This document shows positions 16,405-25,528 of a DNA stretch of 64,000 nt, in pieces (the first letter of the stretch is position 1; each line of letters opens with the position of its first letter). The DNA comes from Fenollaria timonensis (GTDB lineage: Bacteria > Bacillota > Clostridia > Tissierellales > Peptoniphilaceae), in NCBI RefSeq assembly GCF_001457835.1, contig NZ_LN898230.1, positions 327,600 through 391,599 on the forward strand, written 5' to 3'. A program made the translations under genes and the position numbers. The notes below the pieces were generated by a model that was not told the DNA's origin, ran no database searches, and worked only from the letters and a program-made list of their open reading frames with translations.

Positions 16405-16929
16405 ATGCAGACAAAAGATTGCATTGAAAAATATAAAAAAGAATTTGAAGAAGAAATAAGAACTTTGTTTTGGAAAAGCGATGGTTCTTTGAAGACAAAG
16501 ATATATGGCAAGGTCAAAGAAGAGGCACTTGATGAGATAGTGAACGACGTCTTCGTATATGATGACGACTTGCTTAAGTCACTAAACCTAAGTACGGCTA
16601 AGATAAGTGTCTACTTAGAGACAAAGTACAAAGCAGTTGATTTTAGAAGCTTTGTCGCACCGCTATCGAGGATACTTTTGCCTGTGGCGATATCGTTCGT
16701 GACCTTCTTTTTAAGTGCGAAGTCCTTAAAGTACTTTGACATAGAAAAGATATTTGGCGTTACACTAAAAACTTTTTTCGCCTTCGCTTTAAGTGCTGTG
16801 GTCATAGCTATGCTATTTAGCATTTACTACACAAAAGTAAACGAGAAGAAGCTCTATGCTATATACATAAGAGATAGACTTAATTTTGAAATCAATAGGC
16901 TCATTGCCCAAGAGAAAGCTGAGGCATAA
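16405..16929 (+). CDS. two-helix membrane protein, unknown
   Basis: 174 residues. A charged, helical N-terminal part (1-85) is followed by two membrane helices (about 88-108 and 120-142) and a charged C-terminal helix of 30 residues. I do not recognise a family. The ATG at 16405 has GTGAGGAG 6-13 nt upstream. It is the first gene of a unit with the DUF5317 protein (1-nt gap), a CapA-type enzyme and possibly a UroD-type methyltransferase. The topology suggests both ends are cytoplasmic. Confidence 0.6.
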   Translation: MQTKDCIEKYKKEFEEEIRTLFWKSDGSLKTKIYGKVKEEALDEIVNDVFVYDDDLLKSLNLSTAKISVYLETKYKAVDFRSFVAPLSRILLPVAISFVTFFLSAKSLKYFDIEKIFGVTLKTFFAFALSAVVIAMLFSIYYTKVNEKKLYAIYIRDRLNFEINRLIAQEKAEA

Positions 16930-16930
16930 T

Positions 16931-17491
16931 ATGGCTTTATTTGTAATTATATTTGCCATCATAATCTCATTAATCAATGGCGGACGAATCAAAAATTTAT
17001 TTAAGATGAACTTAAGATATACATGGTTCTTAGTAATAACAGCGCTATTAAATATAGCTGTACTTGTCTACATCACAAGATTTAATCTTGCTCACAGACG
17101 AGAGCTGATGATGGTTTACCCATATCTTAATCTATTTACATTTTTTGTGATGATATTCTTTTCTATTGCAAATAATAAGTACTTTGCCTTTAACATCATT
17201 GCCTTGGGCCTAGCTTTAAACCTAATGGCGATGATTAATTACGCTGGCTTTATGCCAGTTGTGAAGGAAGCACTTGTATATAACGGCTCAGTTCATGAGC
17301 TGGCCGCTTTAGAGAACTCACTTTCGATGACACATACACTTGCCATCAGCGGGAAGACTTTTAATGTATTGGCGGACACTATTCCTATAGGCAAGTTCAC
17401 TAGTTTTAACACTGTTATTAGCATAGGCGATATATTTTTATCACTTGGGTTATTCATGCTTGTGGAAGATGTAATGAAGAGGAGGTCGTGA
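16931..17491 (+). CDS. DUF5317 family membrane protein
   Basis: 186 residues with about five membrane helices. Family features are the N-terminal GGRIKNLFKMNLRYTW after the first helix, the central LGLALNLMAMINYAGFMPV, and the C-terminal FNTVISIGDIFLSLGLFMLV. The ATG at 16931 lies 1 nt after the previous stop; a longer reading from 16886 would overlap the upstream gene. The function is unknown. It is tightly spaced with its neighbours and so probably cotranscribed. Confidence 0.8.
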   Translation: MALFVIIFAIIISLINGGRIKNLFKMNLRYTWFLVITALLNIAVLVYITRFNLAHRRELMMVYPYLNLFTFFVMIFFSIANNKYFAFNIIALGLALNLMAMINYAGFMPVVKEALVYNGSVHELAALENSLSMTHTLAISGKTFNVLADTIPIGKFTSFNTVISIGDIFLSLGLFMLVEDVMKRRS

Positions 17492-17492
17492 T

Positions 17493-18686
17493 ATGATATT
17501 TAAAAATATAGTACTAGGTCTTTTTTGTATTGCAAATTTATTATTCGGTCCAACAAAGGACATAGATGTAAATAATATATTAAAGGAAAGTATCAATACT
17601 TTTACTTATAAAATAGAGCTAGAAGCAAGAGAGGACGCGCTCGAAAAGTATAGAGCCGAGCTTGAAAAGCTTAGAAAAAGCAGAGTAAGGATATTCGCTG
17701 CAGGCGACTTTATGACGCATGGACCGCAATTAAAAGGAGCAAAGTACAACGACGGATACAAATTTGACGAATATTTTAAATATTTGCCGTTTTTTAAAGA
17801 AGCAGATCTTGCTATGATTAATTACGAAACAACTGTTTCATGCAACGGTCAATACACTGGCTATCCAACGTTTTCTTCGCCCGAATCGTCTGTTGAAGCT
17901 ATTAAAAACAGCGGCTTCGACGTGATTGCGACTGCGAATAACCACGCCTTTGATAAGGGCTTCAAGGGTATAGACAAGACCATAGACACAATTAAGAGCT
18001 ATGGCATGGACAATGTCGGCACATATAAAGACGCAAATAACATGCCGCTTATTAAGGAAGTCAATGGTATTAAGTTTGGCATATCGGCCTACACTTACTC
18101 CATCAACGGTTTTGATAGCCACGTGAAGGGTACTGACAAAGCTTATGCGGTAAACTTCATCGATATGGACAAGATTAAAAAAGATGTCGAGTATATGGAT
18201 GCCAATGATGTAGATGTAAAGCTTGTCTACATGCACTGGGGCGTTGAGTACCAGCTAAAGCCAAACAAGGCGCAAGAAAATACTGCGAAGAAGCTTAACG
18301 AGCTAGGCGTAGACATAATCTTCGGCTCGCATCCACACGTTATACAAAAGTGCGATGTGATTGAGTCGGGCGGCAAGAAGACTTATGTTTGCTACTCTAT
18401 GGCCAATTTTGTCTCAAATCAAAGACGTGAGTTTATGCCGAATCGCTATAGCGAGAACGAATTAATGATGGAAGTCATCTTACAAAAGACGCCAAATGGC
18501 GTAGTTGTAGAGAAATTCGAAGCGCATCCACTTTGGGTTGACAAATACAGGACTAACGGCAGGGACCACTACAACGTAATTCCTGTTAGAGAAGCTCTTG
18601 ATGGAAGCATTAAAGTTGAGAGAATCAATCAGATTAAAAATAAATTATTACAAAGCTTAGAAGATTTTAACAGTATATACAAATAG
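17493..18686 (+). CDS. CapA family metallophosphatase-like protein
   Basis: 397 residues. An N-terminal hydrophobic stretch (1-20) and coiled-coil segment (45-65) precede the CapA/YwtB domain. The metal-site motifs of the calcineurin-like fold are GDFMTHG near residue 73, NYETTVS, TANNHAFDKG and GSHPHVIQ near 272. In bacilli CapA acts in poly-gamma-glutamate capsule production; elsewhere the domain is found in anchored phosphatases of unknown substrate. No capBC genes are nearby, so a capsule role is not supported. The start is 1 nt after the DUF5317 stop. Confidence 0.85.
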   Translation: MIFKNIVLGLFCIANLLFGPTKDIDVNNILKESINTFTYKIELEAREDALEKYRAELEKLRKSRVRIFAAGDFMTHGPQLKGAKYNDGYKFDEYFKYLPFFKEADLAMINYETTVSCNGQYTGYPTFSSPESSVEAIKNSGFDVIATANNHAFDKGFKGIDKTIDTIKSYGMDNVGTYKDANNMPLIKEVNGIKFGISAYTYSINGFDSHVKGTDKAYAVNFIDMDKIKKDVEYMDANDVDVKLVYMHWGVEYQLKPNKAQENTAKKLNELGVDIIFGSHPHVIQKCDVIESGGKKTYVCYSMANFVSNQRREFMPNRYSENELMMEVILQKTPNGVVVEKFEAHPLWVDKYRTNGRDHYNVIPVREALDGSIKVERINQIKNKLLQSLEDFNSIYK

Positions 18687-18697
18687 GAGATGGTTAA

Positions 18698-19765
18698 ATG
18701 TATTTTGAAGACGAAATGACACCAAAAGAAAGGATGACTGCCTTTTCAAAGGGCGAGCCTATTGACAGATTACCTGTAGTGCCAGATATGGGGGTAACTA
18801 TGGCATGGTATATAGGTAAAAAGACAAACGATTATTACACATCATCTGATGTAATTACAGAGACTGAAATCGCTCTATTCAATCGCTTTCACCATGACAA
18901 TATCTGTGTGTCAACAACATTAAGAGGTATGGCTGAGGCCATGGGCTCAGTAATGAACTACCCTGATGACAATATCTCAAACTTAAGAGAGCCGGTTGTT
19001 AAGACAGAAGAAGATATCGATAAGCTTGAGCTTGTTGATCCATGGAAGGATGGTCATCTACACGTACTTCTTGAAGCGCTTGAAAAGATTAGAGACGAAC
19101 TAGGCGATGTAGCAGACATAGGTGCATCGATGACTGCACCATTTACAGTAGCTGCATCAGTACTAGGCACTGAGAACATGCTTAGATGGATAGTTAAGAA
19201 GAAAGATGCTTTCCACAGACTTATGGATATAATCACAAGAAATAATACTGAGTACATCAAAGCACTTGGTAAGATTGGTTTTGGAACAGGTTTCTGCGAC
19301 CCAGTATCATCGACATCCATGATTAGACCTGCTCAATACAGAGAGTTTTCTCTACCATACTTCAAGAGAAACGTTGAAGACGTGAAAAAATATTGCGGCG
19401 GAGCTCCAACTATACACATATGCGGCAAGAGCAAGGACATCTGGGAAGATGTTGTTAGTGCAGGTGTAGGCAACTTCTCTATAGATAACTGCGAAGACCT
19501 CGCTGAAGCAAAAGAAATCATGGGCGACAAGGTAGTTATCACAGGTAACGTGCCACCGGTTGATGCGATTTACTTAGGTAACGACGATATCATCAAAGAA
19601 GAAGTAAAGAAATGCGTATCAAAGGCGTGGGATTCACCAAGCGGCTTCATCCTATGCACTGGCTGTCAAATTCCAAAGAACAGCCCAATCGAAAACATCG
19701 ATTCATTCATGAAGTGGGGCAGATACTACGGCAAGATGCCTATAGATACATCGAAGTTCAATTAG
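18698..19765 (+). CDS. UroD-family corrinoid-type methyltransferase (MtaA/CmuA-like)
   Basis: 355 residues with the TIM-barrel fold of uroporphyrinogen decarboxylase. The zinc motif of cobamide methyltransferases is present (TIHICGKS, residues about 230-237), with a downstream Cys pair in ILCTGCQIPK. Heme-pathway UroD lacks this Cys arrangement, so methyl transfer between a cobamide protein and an acceptor or donor is the better call. It follows the CapA gene by 11 nt with a GGAGATGG site and is closed by a terminator at 19818. The rest of the corrinoid genes start just after, under their own promoter. Confidence 0.8.
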   Translation: MYFEDEMTPKERMTAFSKGEPIDRLPVVPDMGVTMAWYIGKKTNDYYTSSDVITETEIALFNRFHHDNICVSTTLRGMAEAMGSVMNYPDDNISNLREPVVKTEEDIDKLELVDPWKDGHLHVLLEALEKIRDELGDVADIGASMTAPFTVAASVLGTENMLRWIVKKKDAFHRLMDIITRNNTEYIKALGKIGFGTGFCDPVSSTSMIRPAQYREFSLPYFKRNVEDVKKYCGGAPTIHICGKSKDIWEDVVSAGVGNFSIDNCEDLAEAKEIMGDKVVITGNVPPVDAIYLGNDDIIKEEVKKCVSKAWDSPSGFILCTGCQIPKNSPIENIDSFMKWGRYYGKMPIDTSKFN

Positions 19766-19817
19766 TATAATATTTTTTTATAAACTTACGAAAATAGTAA
19801 TAAATTTTTTAATTAAT

Positions 19818-19849
19818 GTGCGTGTAGCTAAGCTATATGCACATTTTTT
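19818..19849 (+). terminator. intrinsic terminator after the first methyltransferase
   Basis: A 10-bp stem (GTGCGTGTAG with CTATATGCAC, two G-T pairs) with a 5-nt loop is followed by ATTTTTT. Confidence 0.75.
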
Positions 19850-19873
19850 ATCTATAAATTCTATGAATACCCC

Positions 19874-19916
19874 ATAGCCATGGCTATTTGCTTAAGTCTT
19901 ACAAGTATTATATAAT
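19874..19916 (+). promoter_or_regulatory. promoter of the corrinoid operon with abutting palindrome
   Basis: TTGCTT (19888-19893), 17 nt, TATAAT (19911-19916). Directly against the -35 is a perfect 14-bp palindrome, ATAGCCATGGCTAT (19874-19887), a candidate operator or activator site. The predicted start of transcription (about 19923) lies beyond the ATG at 19915, which rules that ATG out and leaves GTG 19933 as the first usable start. Confidence 0.6.
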
Positions 19917-19932
19917 GAATGATGGTGAGAGC

Positions 19933-20754
19933 GTGAAAAAGATAGGAGACTTAAGAGTATACTCATGCACTGCGAGTAATGAAAAAGAGTATACAGATTT
20001 AAATTTGAATATTAATGAAGAAGACTTATTTACTGACGCTGATCTATATAGAGAAGTGGCTCAAAGAATGAGCCTTGGTTTTTATACAGTTTTTTATCCA
20101 ATCGTAGGCACTATGGAAGGCGAATTAGCTGGCATGATGCTTGACAAAAACGCTAATCTTAGAAGATTCATCGAGCTAGACAGCATCGATGAACTATACA
20201 ATTTAAAAGATTTTGATTTTAATTTGGAGCACTTTATTTGCCTTGAAAAAGCTATTGCAGGTGAGGAGGCTCCTATTTGTTTTAAATTAAACGGTCTTTT
20301 GTCATTTGTTTCACAAGTTATTGACATATCAAAGTTTTTATTAGCCTTTAGAAAGAAGCTTAATAAAGAAAAAATATATGTTTACTACAGAAGAAACGTT
20401 TTAGATCTATTACTAAAGCTTGATGAAGATAAGGTCAAGCTCATTAGTCTAGCCGATCCCATTTTAAGCGTTGAGACAGTTGGACCGAAGCTTGTTAAGG
20501 AAGTAGTTAATGATTTTTACTTCCCACTTATCAATGATATATTAGAGTTTACAAATTTTAAAGTGCATTTATGTCCGAAATTAGGCTTTGCCTTGTCGGA
20601 CCTAGGACTATTTAATGAAATCAAAGTAGAGACAGATGAGATGAGCTATCAAGAAGCGCTGATAAATTCATCTTACAGACTCTTTACGAATAGATGTTTT
20701 ATGATTCAAGGCAATGTGAAATTTATCACAGTATTAGGGGGGAACTATGAATAA
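19933..20754 (+). CDS. divergent UroD-like protein of the corrinoid operon
   Basis: 273 residues from GTG 19933, preceded by GGTGAG at 19924-19929. It is shorter than its two UroD-type neighbours. It keeps a weak copy of the zinc loop (VHLCPKLG against IHICGKS) and of the following strand (CFMIQGNVK against VVITGNVPP), but the C-terminal Cys region is missing. It may be an inactive or accessory subunit, or have a changed role. The end overlaps the next start by 8 nt, so coupling with the active methyltransferase is likely. The family call is by weak resemblance. Confidence 0.55.
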   Translation: MKKIGDLRVYSCTASNEKEYTDLNLNINEEDLFTDADLYREVAQRMSLGFYTVFYPIVGTMEGELAGMMLDKNANLRRFIELDSIDELYNLKDFDFNLEHFICLEKAIAGEEAPICFKLNGLLSFVSQVIDISKFLLAFRKKLNKEKIYVYYRRNVLDLLLKLDEDKVKLISLADPILSVETVGPKLVKEVVNDFYFPLINDILEFTNFKVHLCPKLGFALSDLGLFNEIKVETDEMSYQEALINSSYRLFTNRCFMIQGNVKFITVLGGNYE

Positions 20755-21748
20755 GAAAGAAAGACTATTAAAGATACTTAATGGCGAAAAGGCTGATAGA
20801 CCAGCTGTTATTTGCCCAGGCGGTATGATGAATCCATGTGTTACTGAACTTATAGAGAAGCATGGAATTGATTTTGCAAAAGCAAATTCAGAAGCAGAAG
20901 AGATGGCAAAGCTATCAAAACTTGTTGTTGAAGAGAATCTCTTTGAGAACTATGCTGTGCCATTCTGTATGAGTGTTGAATCAGAAATGCTTGGCGCTAA
21001 ATGCGTCTACGGCACTAATGAAGAGGAAGCACACATCGTTGAGTACGCCATGGATAAGATCGATATAGATAAATTAAAAAGCGTTAAAGTTAAGTTTGAT
21101 AGGGAAGAGGCTTTACTTGGCGCGATAAAATTACTTAAGAACGATGAGATACCTGTTATAGGCAACATCACAGGACCATTCTCAGTTGCGACAAGCGTTG
21201 TCGATGCAAAGGAAGTATACGTTGGTCTTAAGAAGAACAAAGAAGCTTTTGAAGCTTTTATGGATTATATTTCTGATCTGATAGCCGAGCTTGCGATAAA
21301 AGAAGTAGATGCAGGCGCTGACCTTATCGCTATTGCTGACCCAAGCGGTACGGCTGAGATACTTGGACCAAAGTACTTTGAAGAGTATCTAATTCATTAT
21401 GTTAACTACATCATTGACAAGATTAAGGCACATAAGGACGTGCCTATCATCATACACATCTGCGGTGATATGAAGAGCGTTATAGATGTCGTTGAAAAAA
21501 TACATGCAGATGCTTATTCATTTGATGCGATAGTTAACTTAAAGAACGCTAAAAAACACATACACAAACCTGTCATGGGCAATGTGTCAACTTATCTAAT
21601 AGAAAATCAAAGACCAGAACAAATTTCAAAGGTCGCTAAAAATAGAGTCAAAGACGGCGTAGACATCATAGCTCCAGCTTGTGGGCTAGGCATGGGCTCA
21701 CCACTTGACAATGTAAAAGCAATACTAAAGGGAGTAGAAGATGCCTAA
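20747..21748 (+). CDS. UroD-family methylcobamide methyltransferase (MtaA-like)
   Basis: 333 residues, the usual size. The barrel start is RLLKILNGEKADRPAVICPG. The substrate-side strand is VIGNITGPFSVATSV. The zinc loop is IIHICGDMKS, with the third ligand Cys in APACGLGMG near the C-terminus. This is the H-C-C pattern of MtaA/MtbA enzymes that move a methyl group between a corrinoid protein and a thiol or other acceptor. It overlaps both neighbours by 8 nt, the next gene being the corrinoid activator, so the group is translated as a unit. Confidence 0.85.
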   Translation: MNKKERLLKILNGEKADRPAVICPGGMMNPCVTELIEKHGIDFAKANSEAEEMAKLSKLVVEENLFENYAVPFCMSVESEMLGAKCVYGTNEEEAHIVEYAMDKIDIDKLKSVKVKFDREEALLGAIKLLKNDEIPVIGNITGPFSVATSVVDAKEVYVGLKKNKEAFEAFMDYISDLIAELAIKEVDAGADLIAIADPSGTAEILGPKYFEEYLIHYVNYIIDKIKAHKDVPIIIHICGDMKSVIDVVEKIHADAYSFDAIVNLKNAKKHIHKPVMGNVSTYLIENQRPEQISKVAKNRVKDGVDIIAPACGLGMGSPLDNVKAILKGVEDA

Positions 21749-23459
21749 GATTCACATATTAAGTGATGACAATATAATTACAGCGAATGAGGGGAAGATC
21801 CTTTTAGATGTATTAAGGGAGAACGGCTACTTTATTGAAGCGCCGTGCAATGGCATGGGCACTTGTAAAAAGTGTAAAGTTAAAATCATGGACGGAGCAA
21901 GTGAAGAGACGGTTCTTTCATGTGAGCACAAGATTATTTCTGATATAAGCGTTGAATTCTTCGACGAGGGCAAGGCAGAAAACCTTCTTACATCAGATAT
22001 AGATACTTTTGATGCGAGTGATTCGGTGCTTACTATGAAGACTCATGTCTTTGAAGATAGTAGAGACACCGACACTTCATGGGAAGACGAGTACGAGAAA
22101 GTCTTTGGACAGATTTTCTTCAATGTTTTGAAAAATACAAATTTTTCAAAGGGCGAGAAGCATGCGATATATTTAAACGATGAAGTGATTGCTATACGCG
22201 ACAAAGATGATGACAAGATATATGCCGCAGCTGTTGATATAGGCACTACAAGCGTTGCTATATCAGTTCTTGATATTACTCATGGCAAAGTCATTGAAAG
22301 AGCATCCTTTGTCAATCCACAAATAAGCTTCGGCCTTGACGTTTTATCAAGGATGAGTGCCGCCATCGACCTAAAGGAAAACCTTTATAAGATGCAAGAG
22401 CAAATCACAAAGGCCATAGAAGAAAACATATTAAAAATATTTAAAAAGTACAAGCTTGATATAGACAGCTTATATGAAATCGTCTTCTCAGCTAATTCAG
22501 TTATGATGCATATACTTATGGGAGTCGACCCGACCAGTCTTGGCATAGCACCATACAAGATAGTCAGCTACTTTAACTTTGAGATAGATGCAAAAGAGAT
22601 AGGTACGAAGCTTGGTAAATACACTAAAGCCTTTACTATACCATCGATCTCATCATATGTTGGCGCTGACATACTTAGCGGCGTTAATCATATCGATATA
22701 GAGAAGATTGATAAAAACATCATGTTTATAGACATAGGCACAAACACAGAGCTAGTGCTTAAGTATAAAGATAAGTACTACGCTAGTAGCTGCGCCGCTG
22801 GACCAGCGCTTGAAGGCATGAACATAGAGTTCGGTTCAAGAGCTGAGCTTGGCGCGATTGAAAATGTTTTCTTTGATCTTGATAGTGGGACTAAAAACAT
22901 CGTCGTAATTGGTAAAGAAAAGGCAAAATCCATTTGCGGCTCGGGCGTTTTGGCCGTCATTCGTGAAGCCTTAAAGATAGGCCTCATCGACTACAGAGGT
23001 AGGCTTGTTAAATTAGAAGACCTTGCTGAAGATGACAAGCGAAGACCATTTTTAAAGGATATTGATGGCAAGACCGTTATCGATTTAGGCGAAGTATATA
23101 TCACTAAAAAGGATATAAGAAACATTCAGCTATCGAAGAGCGCAATCATGTCAGGGATAGTTTTACTATTTAACAAGCTTGGCATGACGGCCGAGGAAGT
23201 GGATGATTTATACATCGCGGGTCAATTTGGCTATCACTTATCAAAGGACATGTTAGTAGATACGTATTTTATACCAAATATAGCGGAAGAAAAGATTTCT
23301 TATCTTAAAAATACATCGCTTGATGGCGCGATCAGCGTAGTATTATCAAAGAAGAAGAGGGAAAATCTTTTAAGTTTAAGCAAGAAGATAAAGTTTTTGG
23401 AGCTAAGTTATGATGAAAACTACCAAAAAGTCTTTATCGACTGCTCATATTTTAAATAG
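21741..23459 (+). CDS. corrinoid activation protein (ferredoxin plus ASKHA ATPase, RACo/RamA type)
   Basis: 572 residues. The N-terminal plant-type 2Fe-2S domain has Cys36, Cys42, Cys45 and Cys61 (CNGMGTCKKC then SCEH). The C-terminal ASKHA/DUF4445 part has ATP-binding loops: AAVDIGTTSVAISVLD (about 160-176), MFIDIGTNTELVL (about 328-340), SICGSGVLAV and YIAGQFG. Such proteins use ATP to push an electron onto inactive Co(II) corrinoid proteins, restoring Co(I). The substrate is presumably the B12 protein encoded next. It overlaps the upstream gene by 8 nt. Confidence 0.9.
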   Translation: MPKIHILSDDNIITANEGKILLDVLRENGYFIEAPCNGMGTCKKCKVKIMDGASEETVLSCEHKIISDISVEFFDEGKAENLLTSDIDTFDASDSVLTMKTHVFEDSRDTDTSWEDEYEKVFGQIFFNVLKNTNFSKGEKHAIYLNDEVIAIRDKDDDKIYAAAVDIGTTSVAISVLDITHGKVIERASFVNPQISFGLDVLSRMSAAIDLKENLYKMQEQITKAIEENILKIFKKYKLDIDSLYEIVFSANSVMMHILMGVDPTSLGIAPYKIVSYFNFEIDAKEIGTKLGKYTKAFTIPSISSYVGADILSGVNHIDIEKIDKNIMFIDIGTNTELVLKYKDKYYASSCAAGPALEGMNIEFGSRAELGAIENVFFDLDSGTKNIVVIGKEKAKSICGSGVLAVIREALKIGLIDYRGRLVKLEDLAEDDKRRPFLKDIDGKTVIDLGEVYITKKDIRNIQLSKSAIMSGIVLLFNKLGMTAEEVDDLYIAGQFGYHLSKDMLVDTYFIPNIAEEKISYLKNTSLDGAISVVLSKKKRENLLSLSKKIKFLELSYDENYQKVFIDCSYFK

Positions 23460-23468
23460 GAGGCAAAT

Positions 23469-24116
23469 ATGACAAGAGAAGAGTATTACAAAATTCTAGA
23501 CGATTATGTCTATGAGTATGAAGATGAAAAAATTGCAAAGGTCGCTCAAGACTACCTTGATGAAGGTTATGATGCGCTTGATGCTATTGTTAATGGTTTA
23601 GTTCCCGGAATGAAAAGGGCGGGGGACGCTTTTCAAGAAGAGGAATATTTCGTAACAGACCTATTACTTTGTTCTGATGCGATGAACAATGCACTTGATG
23701 TATTAAGACCACACCTTGAAAGAAACGAGCTAGAACACAATCACACTATAGTCATAGGTGTTGTTGAAGGGGATACACACGACATTGGCAAAAACTTAGT
23801 TAAGACAATGTTCCAAACACAAGGTTTTGAAGTTATAGACTTAGGTAGAGACGTTGAAGTTAATAAATTTGTTGACGCAGCCGAAGAACATGGCGCAGAA
23901 ATCATCTGCATGTCAACACTTATGACGACAACTATGAGAAATATGAGAAGGGTTGTTGAGATACTTGAAGACAGGGGCCTAAGAGATAAGTATAAAGTCA
24001 TGATAGGCGGAGGACCTATCTCTCAATCGTTCGCGGACAAGATTGGCGCCGACAAATACACTATAGACGCTATCGAAGCCGTTAAAGCTGCTAAGGAGTT
24101 ATTAAATATAAATTAA
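23469..24116 (+). CDS. corrinoid (B12-binding) methyl carrier protein
   Basis: 215 residues. The helical cap domain (1-85) contains VNGLVPGMKRAGDAFQEEEYF. The B12-binding domain carries the base-off cobalt ligand motif DTHDIGKNLV (His about residue 101) and the loop CMSTLMTTTMRNM, then IGGGPISQSFADKIGAD. It belongs to the MtbC/MttC/MtaC type and shuttles a methyl group between two methyltransferases. It is preceded by GGAGGC and follows the activator by 9 nt. Full length. Confidence 0.93.
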   Translation: MTREEYYKILDDYVYEYEDEKIAKVAQDYLDEGYDALDAIVNGLVPGMKRAGDAFQEEEYFVTDLLLCSDAMNNALDVLRPHLERNELEHNHTIVIGVVEGDTHDIGKNLVKTMFQTQGFEVIDLGRDVEVNKFVDAAEEHGAEIICMSTLMTTTMRNMRRVVEILEDRGLRDKYKVMIGGGPISQSFADKIGADKYTIDAIEAVKAAKELLNIN

Positions 24117-24135
24117 AAAGTAGGAGGAATTTTTG

Positions 24136-25491
24136 ATGGACGAACAATCATCAATCAAACCTAATGGATGGGCACTGATACCCTTCATAGTATTTATAGG
24201 TTTTTTCTTATTATCAGGAATCATTTTAGACAAGATGGGTGTAGAAATGGCATTCTATCAAATACCATCACCTATCGCCGTACTTATTGGTACTATCGTT
24301 GCCTTTATAATGTTTAAGGGTTCGATAGACTCGAAATTTGATGTATTCGTTAAGGGCTGTGGCGATGACAACATCATCATCATGTGCTTAATCTACATCT
24401 TAGCTGGTGCATTCGCAACACTATCTAAAGCATCTGGCGCTGTTGACTCAGTTGTAAACTTAGGTCTAAGCATAATACCAGTTCAATTCATAACAGCAGG
24501 TTTATTCATAATCGCTTGCTTCTTAGCAATTGCAACAGGTACTTCAGTTGGAACTATAGTTACAGTTGGTCCTATCGCTGTAGGTATCGCTCAAAAAGCA
24601 GGCCTACCAGTAGCTTTAGTTTTAGGTGCACTAGTAGGTGGATCTATGTTTGGTGATAACTTATCTATTATTTCTGATACAACTATCGCCGCAACTAGAA
24701 CACAAAACGTTAACATGAAAGATAAGTTTAGAGCAAACTTCAAAGTAGCATTACCAGCTGCAATCGTTACAATTATTATTTTATTAATAGTTGGTAAAAC
24801 AAGTGGACCAGTTCATTTTGATGACTTAAGCTACAATTTTGTACTAATCTTACCTTATCTATTCGTTTTAATAGCTGCTCTATGTGGCGTTAACGTATTC
24901 GTTGTATTAACACTAGGTATCGTTTTTGCAGGTGGCGTTGGTATGGCGACTGGTTCATACAATGGACTTGAACTTTGCCAAAACATTTTTGCGGGCTTCT
25001 CAGGACAATTTGAAATTTTCTTACTTTCAATGTTAACTGGTGGTCTTGCTGCCATGGTTAGAGCAAACGGCGGTATTGAATGGCTAGTACTTAGAATATC
25101 TAGAATGGCTAAGGGTAAAAACTCAGCAGAACTATCTACTGCATTATTAACAATGATCTCAAACGCTGCTCTTGCTAACAATACTGTATCGATTATCATC
25201 TGCGGTCCTATCGCTAAGAGAATTTCTAATAAATTCAAAGTTGACCCTAGAAGAACAGCATCACTTCTTGATATGTTCAGCTGTATAACTCAAGGTCTTA
25301 TCCCTTATGGCGCACAAATACTTATCGCTTCAGGCTTTACTGAAGGAGCAGTATCACCAGTTGAGTTAGTTCCATACATCTGGTACCCAATGATACTATT
25401 AGTATTCGCAGTACTTTCAATCTTTGTTAGATACGCTGACCTTAAGACTGGATGGAACTTCGAACTTGACAAGCCAGAAGAAGCAAAGTAA
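24136..25491 (+). CDS. NhaC-type Na+/H+ antiporter family transporter
   Basis: 452 residues with about eleven membrane helices. Family features are FKGSIDSKFDVFVKGCGD, the loop GTIVTVGPIAVG, LVGGSMFGDNLSIISDTTIA (helical hairpin of the NhaC/ion transporter superfamily) and SNAALANNTVSIIICGPIA. It exchanges Na+ for H+ or carries an organic substrate, as some relatives do. Because it lies inside the corrinoid operon, import of the methylated substrate or export of its product is a reasonable inference. AGGAGG at 24123-24128 sets ATG 24136; a TTG at 24133 is also possible. Confidence 0.85.
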   Translation: MDEQSSIKPNGWALIPFIVFIGFFLLSGIILDKMGVEMAFYQIPSPIAVLIGTIVAFIMFKGSIDSKFDVFVKGCGDDNIIIMCLIYILAGAFATLSKASGAVDSVVNLGLSIIPVQFITAGLFIIACFLAIATGTSVGTIVTVGPIAVGIAQKAGLPVALVLGALVGGSMFGDNLSIISDTTIAATRTQNVNMKDKFRANFKVALPAAIVTIIILLIVGKTSGPVHFDDLSYNFVLILPYLFVLIAALCGVNVFVVLTLGIVFAGGVGMATGSYNGLELCQNIFAGFSGQFEIFLLSMLTGGLAAMVRANGGIEWLVLRISRMAKGKNSAELSTALLTMISNAALANNTVSIIICGPIAKRISNKFKVDPRRTASLLDMFSCITQGLIPYGAQILIASGFTEGAVSPVELVPYIWYPMILLVFAVLSIFVRYADLKTGWNFELDKPEEAK

Positions 25492-25528
25492 AATATAGAC
25501 ATAATAACCTAAAGAGAGGAAGAATATC

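Noticed and set aside
17493-18686. Capsule (poly-gamma-glutamate) synthesis locus around the CapA-type gene
   Set aside because: No capB, capC or capD-like genes lie nearby; the neighbours are membrane proteins of unknown role.
19915-19932. ATG 19915 as start of the UroD-like gene
   Set aside because: The ATG overlaps the -10 box of the only good promoter, so it would lie upstream of the transcript start.
18698-21748. Heme biosynthesis (uroporphyrinogen decarboxylase) for the UroD-type genes
   Set aside because: The HxCG loop with downstream Cys and the B12 carrier and activator genes point to cobamide methyltransferases, and no other heme genes are present.
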